Made by a program: the position numbers and the translations under genes | Assembly (NCBI RefSeq): GCF_029395475.1 | Contig: NZ_CP113917.1 | Location: 558,001-622,000, forward strand | Source of the DNA: Bifidobacterium sp. ESL0775 | GTDB taxonomy: Bacteria; Actinomycetota; Actinomycetes; Actinomycetales; Bifidobacteriaceae | Direction: 5' to 3' | Length of the DNA stretch: 64,000 nucleotides | The notes under the pieces: model-generated | Told to the model about the DNA's origin: nothing | Database searches by the model: none | Seen by the model: only the letters and a program-made list of their open reading frames with translations | Shown: one piece after another, positions 7,587 to 16,263 of the stretch | How the letters are laid out: each line of letters begins with the position of its first letter | Numbering within the stretch: the first letter of the stretch is position 1

Positions 7587-10189
7587 GATTCTAGTCCGGC
7601 GGTCTCAATGGCCGCTGTAAAGTCCATATCGCTTTTGCTGGCGTTGCCCGTAATATCCGGGGCGATGTCGGCTCGTTGCCCGCGGGTTTTCGCGCGTCGC
7701 GCCCGCGATTCCTGCCAGAAGGTCAGTATCACGAAGCCGAGCACGAAGACCAGCGGCAGCATGTGGCGCTCGAAATTGTTGGCCGGCGAGGTGATCATGA
7801 CCCCCATCAGCAGCAACAGCGGCAGGTGCGTGGCCAGCGTCCGCCAGCGCCGCAGGATGACCTCGGCCGCGCCGATCAGCAGCGTGGCGATGACGTAGGC
7901 GTTGCCATGGATGAGCCAGCCGAGGATGGGCTTGCCGCTCCAATCCTTGACGAAATCGGTGATCTGCTTGCGCCACCCGTCGCACCAGTCGCCGAGCCAG
8001 TCGGTGAAATTGGGGTTGCGCGCGTACAAAACGTAATACGTCATGTCGATATACGGCTGGTCTTGGATGTCGAAATACCCGTAGCTCTTGGAAAGCAGGG
8101 CGTCCGTCGCGATGCGCGGGTTGGCCTTGACGATCTCGAGCCACGCGGCGTTGAAGTTCCTCATATTGGCTTTGGTCACCGTGCGCCAGCGGTAGCTCAC
8201 CTTCTTGGCTTGGATGCCGGAGGATTTCACGGGATCCGCGTCCTGCTGGAAGTAGGCCTCGGCCATCTGGTCGAGGTTGAAGATTGGGGCGAGCTTCTCG
8301 CGCGCGTCCTGCGGGATGCCGTTCGGGTTGAGCACGGCGACGCGGGCGATCTGCTGCAGCTGGACGCCGTGGCTCTCGATGGGATCGCCGTTGATGATGA
8401 CGCCTTTGTGGATGGCCAGGTTGAGCCCGCCCTCGAAGATGACGACGGGAAGCAGCATGCCGACGACGTAGGTCTTCCAACGTTTGTGGTCGCTCAGGAG
8501 GGCGATCAACACCTCGAAAACGATGATGTACATGGCGTATTTGGCCGAGATCATCATCACCAAGGTCGAGAGGAGAAGCGCGATGAAACTGCGTTTGCGC
8601 GTGTGCTCGAAAGGTGTGGTCGTTGCGGCTTTGGCTGCCGTGGCTGTGCCGGTTGCGGCATGGTCTGTGGTTTTGGTCGCGTCAGCGTTTTGTGCGGTTT
8701 TATTGACGCCTTTCGATGATTTCGTCGTACTCAAGAGCTCATAGCCGATGCCGAACCACCAGACGAACGCGAAGGCGAACAGCGGCGATTTCGTCAGGCT
8801 GATGGTGGAAAAGAGCACCAGCGGGCAGAGCAGGAAAAAGAGCAGGATGACGAAGCGCGGCAACGGATCCACGGTTTTCGGGGCGGGAATTGCGATGCCG
8901 GATCTCTGTGGCTGCTCAGCCTGGTTGAGTTCTTGGGCTCCTTTGGCTTTTCCGGTTTTTCCGACCTGTGTGACGGTTCCGGTTTTCGTGACGTCGACGG
9001 TTTTCGCCGCTGTTCCCTTGAGCCACGGGCGGTTGAAGAAGCGGTTCGCGGTGGCGGCCACGGCGAAGGCGGCGAACAGGAACTGCGCGGCGGCGAGCAC
9101 GGCCAGGCCCAAGTCGTTCGAACCAGTGAAATAGCGCGAGACGGTGCCGGCCCCGCCGTAGAGGAGCGTGAGCACGATGTTGTGCTGGTCGGTCAGGTAG
9201 ATGGGTTGCTTCGGCCAGAGGTAATGCGCGGTGGGGTAGATGTCCATCGGCACGAACGAGAAGAAGCCGATGTAGGGCTGCCTGAGGCCGGTCCACTGGT
9301 TCCAGGCCCAGCTGAACTCGCGGAACTGGTTGCGGATGTCCGCGCCGAACGCCGCCACCAGGGTGGTGGGCACCCACAGCCAGCCGATGACGAGGATCAG
9401 CGCGATCTTCCACCATTTGTCGGTGACGTGCATCGTCATCGAGCGCGAGATCGCCGCGGCGCGGGAGGCGAGGGTTTTCGTACGGTTCCACATCCGGGTG
9501 CGGAGGCGTACGGGAGGATTGGCATTGGCGGGTTTCGCCGTTGGCGCGTTATCGCTTGCGATGGGTGGCTTGGCTTCCGGATCCAGGTTCTGGACCGCGA
9601 CTTGGGCGGTGGTTGCGTTTGTTGATTGGCTTGATGAGGGGGCTGATGGCAAAGATTGATTTCGAGGGCTCTTCGCCGCCGAAGATTGGCTGATTGGTTC
9701 GGCTTTGGTTTCGTGATGACGCAGGCGGGCGACCATGTTTCGGGCCCAACGCGTCAGCCAGCGGGGCAGCAGGCGCTGGCCGCGGGCGAACCGGACCAGT
9801 TCGATGATGATAGCCAGGTAGATCGCGAAGGTTTCGATGAACAGGACGGCGTTGCCCAACGAAAACGTGGTGAACGTGGCCGCGCCGGGATTGTAATAGT
9901 ACTGCCAGTAAATCGGCCCGAGCGCGGTGCACAGTGACAGCCACAGACACGCCGCCACCGCCAGGGCCCAGCACGGCACGCTGGATAGTTTGCCAAAGCG
10001 GGTGGGGGATGTGGCGATATCGTTGGAAGTAGTTGTATTACGTTTGGTTTCGGTGGTGATTATATTGTCATCCGCCGCCGAAGACGAGACGCGTTGCTCC
10101 ATATTATTATTGTCAATTTCCGCATCCGGGCGTGCTTCGCCGTCGCCGGATTGGCGGCCGCCGGCGCTCGTGGGATGGGAATTGCTCAT
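7583..10189 (-). CDS. Large polytopic membrane protein, DUF6020-like
   Basis: 868 residues with a polar, Asn/Ser/Thr-rich N-terminus of about 65 residues, then about a dozen hydrophobic segments (for example WALAVAACLWLSLCTALGPI). Two Ala/Thr/Lys-rich cytoplasmic loops (around 165-235 and 480-530) and a long extracellular stretch between later helices (around 610-760) follow. The layout matches DUF6020, a family of Bifidobacterium and lactobacilli membrane proteins resembling GT-C glycosyltransferases; the function is unknown. No ribosome site precedes the ATG, so the message may be leaderless. It is the first gene of a two-gene unit with the PucR-type regulator and is divergent from birA. 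A possible cell-envelope role is inferred from topology only. Confidence 0.75.
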   Translation of the reverse strand: MSNSHPTSAGGRQSGDGEARPDAEIDNNNMEQRVSSSAADDNIITTETKRNTTTSNDIATSPTRFGKLSSVPCWALAVAACLWLSLCTALGPIYWQYYYNPGAATFTTFSLGNAVLFIETFAIYLAIIIELVRFARGQRLLPRWLTRWARNMVARLRHHETKAEPISQSSAAKSPRNQSLPSAPSSSQSTNATTAQVAVQNLDPEAKPPIASDNAPTAKPANANPPVRLRTRMWNRTKTLASRAAAISRSMTMHVTDKWWKIALILVIGWLWVPTTLVAAFGADIRNQFREFSWAWNQWTGLRQPYIGFFSFVPMDIYPTAHYLWPKQPIYLTDQHNIVLTLLYGGAGTVSRYFTGSNDLGLAVLAAAQFLFAAFAVAATANRFFNRPWLKGTAAKTVDVTKTGTVTQVGKTGKAKGAQELNQAEQPQRSGIAIPAPKTVDPLPRFVILLFFLLCPLVLFSTISLTKSPLFAFAFVWWFGIGYELLSTTKSSKGVNKTAQNADATKTTDHAATGTATAAKAATTTPFEHTRKRSFIALLLSTLVMMISAKYAMYIIVFEVLIALLSDHKRWKTYVVGMLLPVVIFEGGLNLAIHKGVIINGDPIESHGVQLQQIARVAVLNPNGIPQDAREKLAPIFNLDQMAEAYFQQDADPVKSSGIQAKKVSYRWRTVTKANMRNFNAAWLEIVKANPRIATDALLSKSYGYFDIQDQPYIDMTYYVLYARNPNFTDWLGDWCDGWRKQITDFVKDWSGKPILGWLIHGNAYVIATLLIGAAEVILRRWRTLATHLPLLLLMGVMITSPANNFERHMLPLVFVLGFVILTFWQESRARRAKTRGQRADIAPDITGNASKSDMDFTAAIETAGLES

Positions 10190-10300
10190 AGTGGCATTCT
10201 ACCGTTGGACGTCAACCGCATGGGATGTTGAAGCGCCGTGAGACCGTCTTTGTATGAAACCACAAAGTGCATCGTGGCTTGATGGCATAAGCTGAACGGT

Positions 10301-11455
10301 ATGACTAATACCAATGATTCCGCGATTTCCCGGCGCGAGACGGCCATCGCTCGGGACTATGCTGATTTCGCGCGGCAGACGGGGGCGACGAAGCCCGAGT
10401 TGCCGCGGACCTGGAAGGCAGCCGATGATTTGATTGCGCTCGCGGCCGTTGATTCCACCAACATCCTCGCCCGGACCATGATGGCGAACGGCGAATTGCC
10501 GGTGGTTGGCGAGGACGGGCACGCCCGCATGGCCGTGATTTGCGCGGACGCGCAGACGGCGGGACACGGCAGGCTCGGACGGCAGTGGAGCGCGCAGGCC
10601 GGAGGTGCCTCGTTCCTGGTCACCTACGCCACGGCGCTGCCCGAGCGACTGGTGGTCGACCCGGCGCGCAACGGGTGGTTCACCATCGCGGCCGGGCTCG
10701 CCTCACTGGACGCGCTCAACGGCGCGCTGGCCGAATGTGGCGCGAAACCGCTCGATTCGAGCCACGGTTTGCAGCTCAAATGGCCCAACGACATCTTCTA
10801 TGATGGCCACAAGCTCGGCGGCATCCTAGCGGAGCTGGTTGAGTTGCCGGATACGGCGAACAGCATGATGGTGCCTTGGGATGTTTCAGCAAAGAGTCCT
10901 GCGGATTCGCACGATGAGCGTCTTGGAAATGAACCCAGAAACGCCCGTGGTGTGCACGCGAAAGTGATCATGGATGGACGAGGAATCGCAACGAACGAGT
11001 GTCGGGTGGAGGGTGAGGAAACGGTTGCCAATGTGCAAAAGATTACTGGTCCCACGAGCGAGCGTGCCGTCGGCGTGATGTTCGGCATCGGGATGAATCT
11101 CGACATCGCGCGCGAGGCGCTGCCCACCCCGGTTTCCACGTCGCTGCAGCTGCTCTATGCGCCGTTGCCCGACTCGCCGACGTTGCGCGACATGGTGGCC
11201 GCGCGCCTGGCCGAATCCTTGCGCTCGCGTTTGGCGAGGCTAGCTGCCGGCACGCAGGAGGCCTTCGACGACCTGCTCGCCGAGACCCGTCCGGTCTGCT
11301 GGACGCTCGGCCGCCAGGTAGAGGCGAAGTTCACCGATGGCTTGACGCTACGCGGCAAGGCGCTCTCCCTGAACCCCGACGCCTCGCTGGTCATCGAGGA
11401 CAGTCGCGGCGTGTGTCGCACCGTCCACACCGCCGATGTCGGCGTGCTGGCCTGA
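10301..11455 (+). CDS. birA: Biotin-[acetyl-CoA-carboxylase] ligase
   Basis: 384 residues. It activates biotin with ATP and attaches it to the lysine of the biotin-carrier domain of acyl-CoA carboxylase. Motifs: AAVDSTN near residue 48, the nucleotide-binding GHGRLGRQW at 88-96, and KWPNDIFYDGHKLGGILAEL starting at K160. No N-terminal DNA-binding domain is present, so it is a monofunctional ligase. A variable insertion at about 190-250 with little family character precedes GVMFGIGMNLDIA, and a C-terminal SH3-like domain follows. No ribosome site precedes the ATG; a CATAAG element about ten bases upstream suggests a leaderless start. Its substrate gene lies 1 kb downstream. Confidence 0.93.
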   Translation: MTNTNDSAISRRETAIARDYADFARQTGATKPELPRTWKAADDLIALAAVDSTNILARTMMANGELPVVGEDGHARMAVICADAQTAGHGRLGRQWSAQAGGASFLVTYATALPERLVVDPARNGWFTIAAGLASLDALNGALAECGAKPLDSSHGLQLKWPNDIFYDGHKLGGILAELVELPDTANSMMVPWDVSAKSPADSHDERLGNEPRNARGVHAKVIMDGRGIATNECRVEGEETVANVQKITGPTSERAVGVMFGIGMNLDIAREALPTPVSTSLQLLYAPLPDSPTLRDMVAARLAESLRSRLARLAAGTQEAFDDLLAETRPVCWTLGRQVEAKFTDGLTLRGKALSLNPDASLVIEDSRGVCRTVHTADVGVLA

Positions 11456-11560
11456 TGGAATCGCAACACTGAGTGGAGAAATCCGGCGATGGCAGTGCCG
11501 CCGCCGGATTACCTGCCAAGCCGCTTCTGGTTTGTCATTAGAAGCAGCTTGGTGCTGGCG

Positions 11561-11713
11561 CTACTTCATCTTCCAGAATGCCAACAGCAGGCATCCTATG
11601 AGGATCGTCGTGGCCCACGGGGGACTTACCTTGGGCACAATCGTGACCAGTACTGTGGCCACGAGCCAGCAGAGCCCGGCGTTCCCGGGCTTGTTTCCAT
11701 TATGAGGTGCCAT
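11561..11713 (-). CDS. Small two-helix membrane protein of 50 residues
   Basis: A short ORF on the minus strand: ATG (complement 11711-11713) six bases after AGGAG, and stop TAG at 11561-11563. The product has a polar N-terminus (MAPHNGNKPGNAG), a hydrophobic segment CWLVATVLVTIVP, a short KVSPPWA turn, a second segment TILIGCLLLAFW, and a KMK end. This is typical of small hairpin membrane proteins. No family is recognised. It stands alone in the gap between birA and the carboxylase genes, opposite in strand to both. A GC-rich hairpin (CCGGCC at 11741-11746 with GGCCGG at 11757-11762) lies just upstream. Confidence 0.6.
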   Translation of the reverse strand: MAPHNGNKPGNAGLCWLVATVLVTIVPKVSPPWATTILIGCLLLAFWKMK

Positions 11714-12055
11714 CACTGGCTCCTATCTACTGAACGTCAGCCGGCCTTTTGGTCCCGGCCGGTCGCCCGCACGTTTCCGGTTCCCCGTCTCAATGGATTG
11801 CCGTGCCGCGTGCGTGCGGCTTTCCTAACGTCGCATACCGAGATTTCAGAAGTCAAGCCAAAACGTCAAGACTCATGAAAATTCAAGATTTCTTGATATG
11901 ACTTGTGGTCTTCGGCCGGAATGTGATACCCTCATTGTGCTGGTTGGAATCGTCTCAACTCGAGGCATATCCGGGTCTTGGTGAGCTTTCGCCTCGTGGG
12001 TTCCGCCGGTAGGGCGTTTTTCCATTTCGTCCTTCTTTTGAACTGTTCGTGTGGG

Positions 12056-12270
12056 CTGTCGGCTTTGGCTGGCGGCCCACACGGGTTTTCGGCGTCGTTG
12101 CCGGGGTGCCTTCGCTGGCTTGGCTGGTGTGAGGACCGCGCTGTCAATGAGGATGTAGGGATACCGGCCTAATTGTCCGCCTAGACTGTCGGCTTTGATA
12201 GATGGCTTTGGTTACGGCTCACACGTGTTTTCGGCGTCCTCGCCGGGATGTCTTTGTTGTCTTGGCTGGT
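12056..12270. repeat. Imperfect tandem duplication upstream of the acyl-CoA carboxylase genes
   Basis: Copy one (12056-12128) and copy two (12186-12270) both begin CTGTCGGCTTTG, share CACACG-GTTTTCGGCGTC and a CGCCGGG/TGCCGGG segment, and end CTTGGCTGGT. They are diverged with small indels. The wider gap 11714-12514 contains no other convincing gene. It presumably holds the carboxylase promoter, and short ACCC/GGGT and ACCT/AGGT palindromes lie at about 12300-12345. Confidence 0.6.
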
Positions 12271-12514
12271 TGGGCCTCGTTGTTTTGTTCTTTTAGCTAT
12301 AACCTCTATAGGTCTGGTCGATAACCCCAAAAGGGTTTCGGGCCATGGTATCGTGCTTTCGTGCTTTTGGTGCTTTTTTATCTTTGTTTAAGTTTGTTTA
12401 TCTTTTCGCCGTGGAACGAATTGAACGAATTTGTGCAAACCTACAAAAGCGGGCGGGCGATTTTGTGGTTTTGCGTGATTTCATCGGTAGGGGATAGGCG
12501 ATAGGTTGGATAGC

Positions 12515-14515
12515 ATGGTCAAAAATGTCAATAAACTGCTGGTGGCGAACCGCGGCGAAATCGCGCTTCGCGTTATCCGCACGGCCCACGAGATGGGGAT
12601 TCCGACCGTGGCGATTTACGCCGAGCAGGACAGAGATGCACAATATGTGGAGATGGCCGACGAAGCCTATCTGCTGCATGGGGATTCCTACCGGGCCTAT
12701 ATGGACGAGGACCTGATCATCGACGTGCTACACCGCAGCGGCGCCGACGCCGTCCACCCTGGCTATGGCTATCTTTCCGAAATCGCCTCGTTCGCCGACA
12801 AGGTCATCAAGGCCGGCGCCACCTGGATCGGCCCGAGCCCGACGGCTTTGACCGACCTCGGCGACAAGATCACCGCACGCCGCGTGGCCAAGCGCGCGCA
12901 CGTCCCGCCGGTGCCGGGGCTTTCCGAGCCCGTCAGCAACATGCGTGAGCTCCTGACCTTCGCCCAGATCAACGGCTATCCCGTGATGATGAAGCGCACC
13001 GACGGCGGTGGCGGCAAGGGCATCACGCTCGTGCATAACGACGACGAGCTGCGCAGCTTCTATATGAATCACGACGCGCTCGAAGGCGGCGACCTCAACG
13101 AATACTTCGTTGAGCTGTTCATTGACAAGGCCCGTCACGTCGAGACGCAGTCCGGCCGCGATTCGCACGGCAACTTCACCGTCTACTCCACGCGCGATTG
13201 CACCGTGCAGCGCCGCAACCAGAAGCTCATCGAGGAGGCCCCGGCCCCGTTCCTCAACGACGACGAGAAGGAACAGCTCGAGCGCTACTCCCGCAGCCTG
13301 TTCAGCGCTGTCGATTACGTCGGCCTGGGGACCTGCGAATTTATGGTCACCGAGCAGCACAAGGTCTACTTCCTCGAGGTCAACCCGCGTCTGCAGGTGG
13401 AGCACACGGTTTCCGAGCAGGTCTCCGGCCTCGATTTGGTACGCGAGCAGATCAACATTGCCAACGGCGAGGAGCTCACCCAAGCCCCCGAAAGCCACGG
13501 CCACGCCTTCGAGCTTCGTATTACAAGCGAGGACCCCGACAAGAACCTCACCCCGAGCGGCGGCACGCTGACGCGCCTGGATTGGCCCAGCGGCCCCGGC
13601 ATCCGCATCGATTCCGGCGTGAAGGTCGGCGACGTGGTCTCCCCGAAATTCGATTCGATGATGGGCAAGCTCGTCGTCACCGCTCAGGACCGGCCTACCG
13701 CCGTCGCCCGCGTGCGCCGTGCGCTGAAGGAATTCAACCTTGAGGGTGTGCCCACGCCGAAGTCGCTTTTCGAAACGATCTTCAACGATCCGGAATTCAC
13801 CGCTGAGGACCATCCATTCTCCGTCTATACCAAGTGGCTCGAGCGCAAGTACCTGAACCGCAAGCCCGACACCGCCGGCAGCGGCCAGCCCGCCTCGCTT
13901 TCGGGTGGCGAGGAGAAACCCAAGAAGCAGGAGACCGATTCCTTCGTCATCGAGGTCGACAACAAGCGCGTCAAGCTCACCGTTCCGCGCGACATCGTCG
14001 ACAACCTCACCGGTTCGGCACGTGCCCGCGGAACCCGGCGCCCAACCCAGCCGTTGCGTGGTTCCTCGACGGGCGCTGTCGAAGAGCGCGCGAAGGTCAA
14101 CGACGGCAAGTCCGGCGTCATCGACTCGCCGATGCAGGCCATCGTCACCCGCGTCAACGTCGCCGAGGGGCAGAGCGTCAACAAGGGCGACCTGCTGGCC
14201 GTGCTCGAGAGCATGAAGATGGAGAACTACGTCTACGCGCCCGTCAACGGCACCGTGCAGAAGATCTTCGTCGGCCCGTCCGATTCCGTGGATGCCGGCA
14301 CCACATTGATGAAGATCGATGTGGATGGCGCCGCCAACCGTGAGAAGTCCGGTGCCAATGATGCGGCTGCGGATGGTAATGATAGCGACGTGGATAGTGA
14401 TAAGGGCAAATCCGCCGGTAAGCCTGCTGGCGATACCACTACCAATACCGACACCACTGACGATTCCGCCGCACCCACAACGTCAGCTGACGACACGAAG
14501 GAAGGCGAGCGCTGA
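12515..14515 (+). CDS. accA3: Acyl-CoA carboxylase alpha chain (biotin carboxylase plus biotin carrier)
   Basis: 666 residues. The N-terminal biotin carboxylase (about 1-450: KLLVANRGEIALRVIRTAHE, the ATP-grasp loop KRTDGGGGKGITLV, and EVNPRLQVEHTVSEQVSGLD) carboxylates biotin held by the C-terminal carrier domain, whose biotinylated lysine is K568 in LESMKMENYV. Together with the beta chain downstream it makes malonyl-CoA for the synthase. The family usually ends soon after the carrier domain; here about 70 acidic Asp/Thr/Ser-rich residues follow. I chose the ATG at 12515 over the in-frame TTG at 12506; neither has a strong ribosome site. The stop TGA overlaps the ATG of the beta chain by one base. 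Confidence 0.95.
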   Translation: MVKNVNKLLVANRGEIALRVIRTAHEMGIPTVAIYAEQDRDAQYVEMADEAYLLHGDSYRAYMDEDLIIDVLHRSGADAVHPGYGYLSEIASFADKVIKAGATWIGPSPTALTDLGDKITARRVAKRAHVPPVPGLSEPVSNMRELLTFAQINGYPVMMKRTDGGGGKGITLVHNDDELRSFYMNHDALEGGDLNEYFVELFIDKARHVETQSGRDSHGNFTVYSTRDCTVQRRNQKLIEEAPAPFLNDDEKEQLERYSRSLFSAVDYVGLGTCEFMVTEQHKVYFLEVNPRLQVEHTVSEQVSGLDLVREQINIANGEELTQAPESHGHAFELRITSEDPDKNLTPSGGTLTRLDWPSGPGIRIDSGVKVGDVVSPKFDSMMGKLVVTAQDRPTAVARVRRALKEFNLEGVPTPKSLFETIFNDPEFTAEDHPFSVYTKWLERKYLNRKPDTAGSGQPASLSGGEEKPKKQETDSFVIEVDNKRVKLTVPRDIVDNLTGSARARGTRRPTQPLRGSSTGAVEERAKVNDGKSGVIDSPMQAIVTRVNVAEGQSVNKGDLLAVLESMKMENYVYAPVNGTVQKIFVGPSDSVDAGTTLMKIDVDGAANREKSGANDAAADGNDSDVDSDKGKSAGKPAGDTTTNTDTTDDSAAPTTSADDTKEGER

Positions 14516-16122
14516 TGACCGACATCATGACCACCACGGCCGTCGAAAAGGCCATGGCCAGCAGCCAGCCCCTCGACCAGCAGCCCATCCGCGCGTCCGT
14601 CGCCCGGGCCGCCGAGCTCGCGCGTGACGCCGAAAACCACGCCCACGCCCGCCAAAGCGCCAAAGGCAAGTTCACCGCCCGCGAGCGCCTCGATCTGCTC
14701 TTCGACACCGGCACCTTCCAGGAGATCGGCCGCTTCTCCGGCGGCAACATCAACGAGGGCATCGCCGGCTCGGCCGTCATCACCGGTTTTGGCGACGTCT
14801 ACGGCCGTAAGGTCGCCGTCTACGCGCAGGACTTCTCCGTGCGCGGCGGCACGCTCGGCCACGCCGAAGGCGAGAAGATCTGCCACCTGATGGACATGGC
14901 GCTCGACCTCAAAATCCCGGTCGTCGCCCTGATCGATTCCGGCGGCGCCCGCATTCAGGAAGGCGTGGAAGCGCTTACTCAATACGGCCACATCTTCCGC
15001 AAAACCTGCGAGGCGAGCGGCTTCGTCCCGCAGCTTTCGCTGATTCTCGGCCCTTGCGCGGGCGGCGCTGTCTATTGCCCGGCGTTGACGGACCTCATCA
15101 TCATGACCCGCCAGAATTCCAACATGTTCGTCACCGGCCCCGACGTGGTCAAATCCGTCACCGGCGAGACGATTTCCATGGAGGACCTCGGCGGTGGCAA
15201 GGTGCACAACACCATTTCCGGCGTCGCGCACTACCTCGGCGAGGACGAGGCCGACGCGATCGATTACGCGCGCACGGTGCTCGCCTATCTGCCTTCCAGC
15301 TCGGAGTCGCAACCCCCGGTCTACGCCTACGCGGCCACCCGCGCCGACCGCTCCACGGCCGAACGCCTGGGCACCATCGTCCCCGACAACGACCGCCAGC
15401 CCTACGACATCAACGAAGTCATCCGCTGTATCGTCGACTACGGCGAGTTCGTGCAGGTGCAGGCGCTCTACGCCAAGTGCGCCGTGGTCGGCTTCGCTTG
15501 CATCGAAGGCCATCCGGTCGGCATCGTGGCGAACCAGCCCAACGAGCAGGCCGGCATCCTCGACGTCGATTCCAGCGAGAAGATCGCCCGATTCGTCCGC
15601 CTGTGCGACGCGTTCAACCTTCCGGTGGTCACGCTGGTTGACACCCCCGGCTACAAGCCCGGCAGCGACCAAGAGCACGCGGGCATCATCCGCCGCGGCG
15701 CGAAGGTCATCTACGCCTACGCCAACGCGCAGGTGCCGATGGTCTCGGTTGTATTACGTAAGGCTTTCGGCGGCGCCTACATCGTCATGGGCTCCAAGGC
15801 GATCGGCGCGGACGTCAACTACGCCTGGCCCTCTAGCCAGATCGCGGTGCTTGGCGCCGCGGGCGCGGTCAACATCATCCACCGGAAGGACCTGCACAAG
15901 GCCAAGGAACGCCGGCAGGACGTCGAGGCGCTGCGCCAGCAGTACATCGACCAGTACGAAAGCGAGACCTTGAACGCGAACCTTTCGCTGGAGACCGGCC
16001 AGATCGACGCAATGATCGACCCCGAGCAGACGCGCGAGGCCATCGCCGAATCCTTGCGGCTCTTGCGCAACAAGAAACGCGTCCGCCGCACCACCAAGCA
16101 CCATGGCAACCAGCCGATGTAG
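14515..16122 (+). CDS. accD: Acyl-CoA carboxylase beta chain (carboxyltransferase)
   Basis: 535 residues, the normal length for actinobacterial AccD/PccB. It transfers carboxyl from biotin to acetyl-CoA (or other acyl-CoA). Two crotonase-like halves are visible: GSAVITGFGDVYGRKVAVYAQD with FSVRGGTLGHAEGEKI, the oxyanion-type GGARIQEG, and LGPCAGGAVYCPALTD in the first; TLVDTPGYKPGSDQEHAGIIRRGAK and KAFGGAYIVMGSKA in the second. It is coupled to the alpha chain by a one-base stop/start overlap and followed 141 bases later by fas, which consumes malonyl-CoA. No clear terminator lies between accD and fas. Confidence 0.95.
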   Translation: MTDIMTTTAVEKAMASSQPLDQQPIRASVARAAELARDAENHAHARQSAKGKFTARERLDLLFDTGTFQEIGRFSGGNINEGIAGSAVITGFGDVYGRKVAVYAQDFSVRGGTLGHAEGEKICHLMDMALDLKIPVVALIDSGGARIQEGVEALTQYGHIFRKTCEASGFVPQLSLILGPCAGGAVYCPALTDLIIMTRQNSNMFVTGPDVVKSVTGETISMEDLGGGKVHNTISGVAHYLGEDEADAIDYARTVLAYLPSSSESQPPVYAYAATRADRSTAERLGTIVPDNDRQPYDINEVIRCIVDYGEFVQVQALYAKCAVVGFACIEGHPVGIVANQPNEQAGILDVDSSEKIARFVRLCDAFNLPVVTLVDTPGYKPGSDQEHAGIIRRGAKVIYAYANAQVPMVSVVLRKAFGGAYIVMGSKAIGADVNYAWPSSQIAVLGAAGAVNIIHRKDLHKAKERRQDVEALRQQYIDQYESETLNANLSLETGQIDAMIDPEQTREAIAESLRLLRNKKRVRRTTKHHGNQPM

Positions 16123-16263
16123 CTTCGCACATTCAGGCTAATCCAAGGCGGGGCAGGTAAGATTCAGACCGGACTGCCTCGCATGGGATTTCCTGACATG
16201 ATAATTTTAGATTTTTTGCAATAACCGTATCCATGAGAATTCCAACCAAATATAAGGAAGATA

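Noticed and set aside
11873..12172. Short ORFs in both strands of the accA3 upstream gap
   Set aside because: No ribosome sites; basic, low-information products overlapping the tandem duplication.
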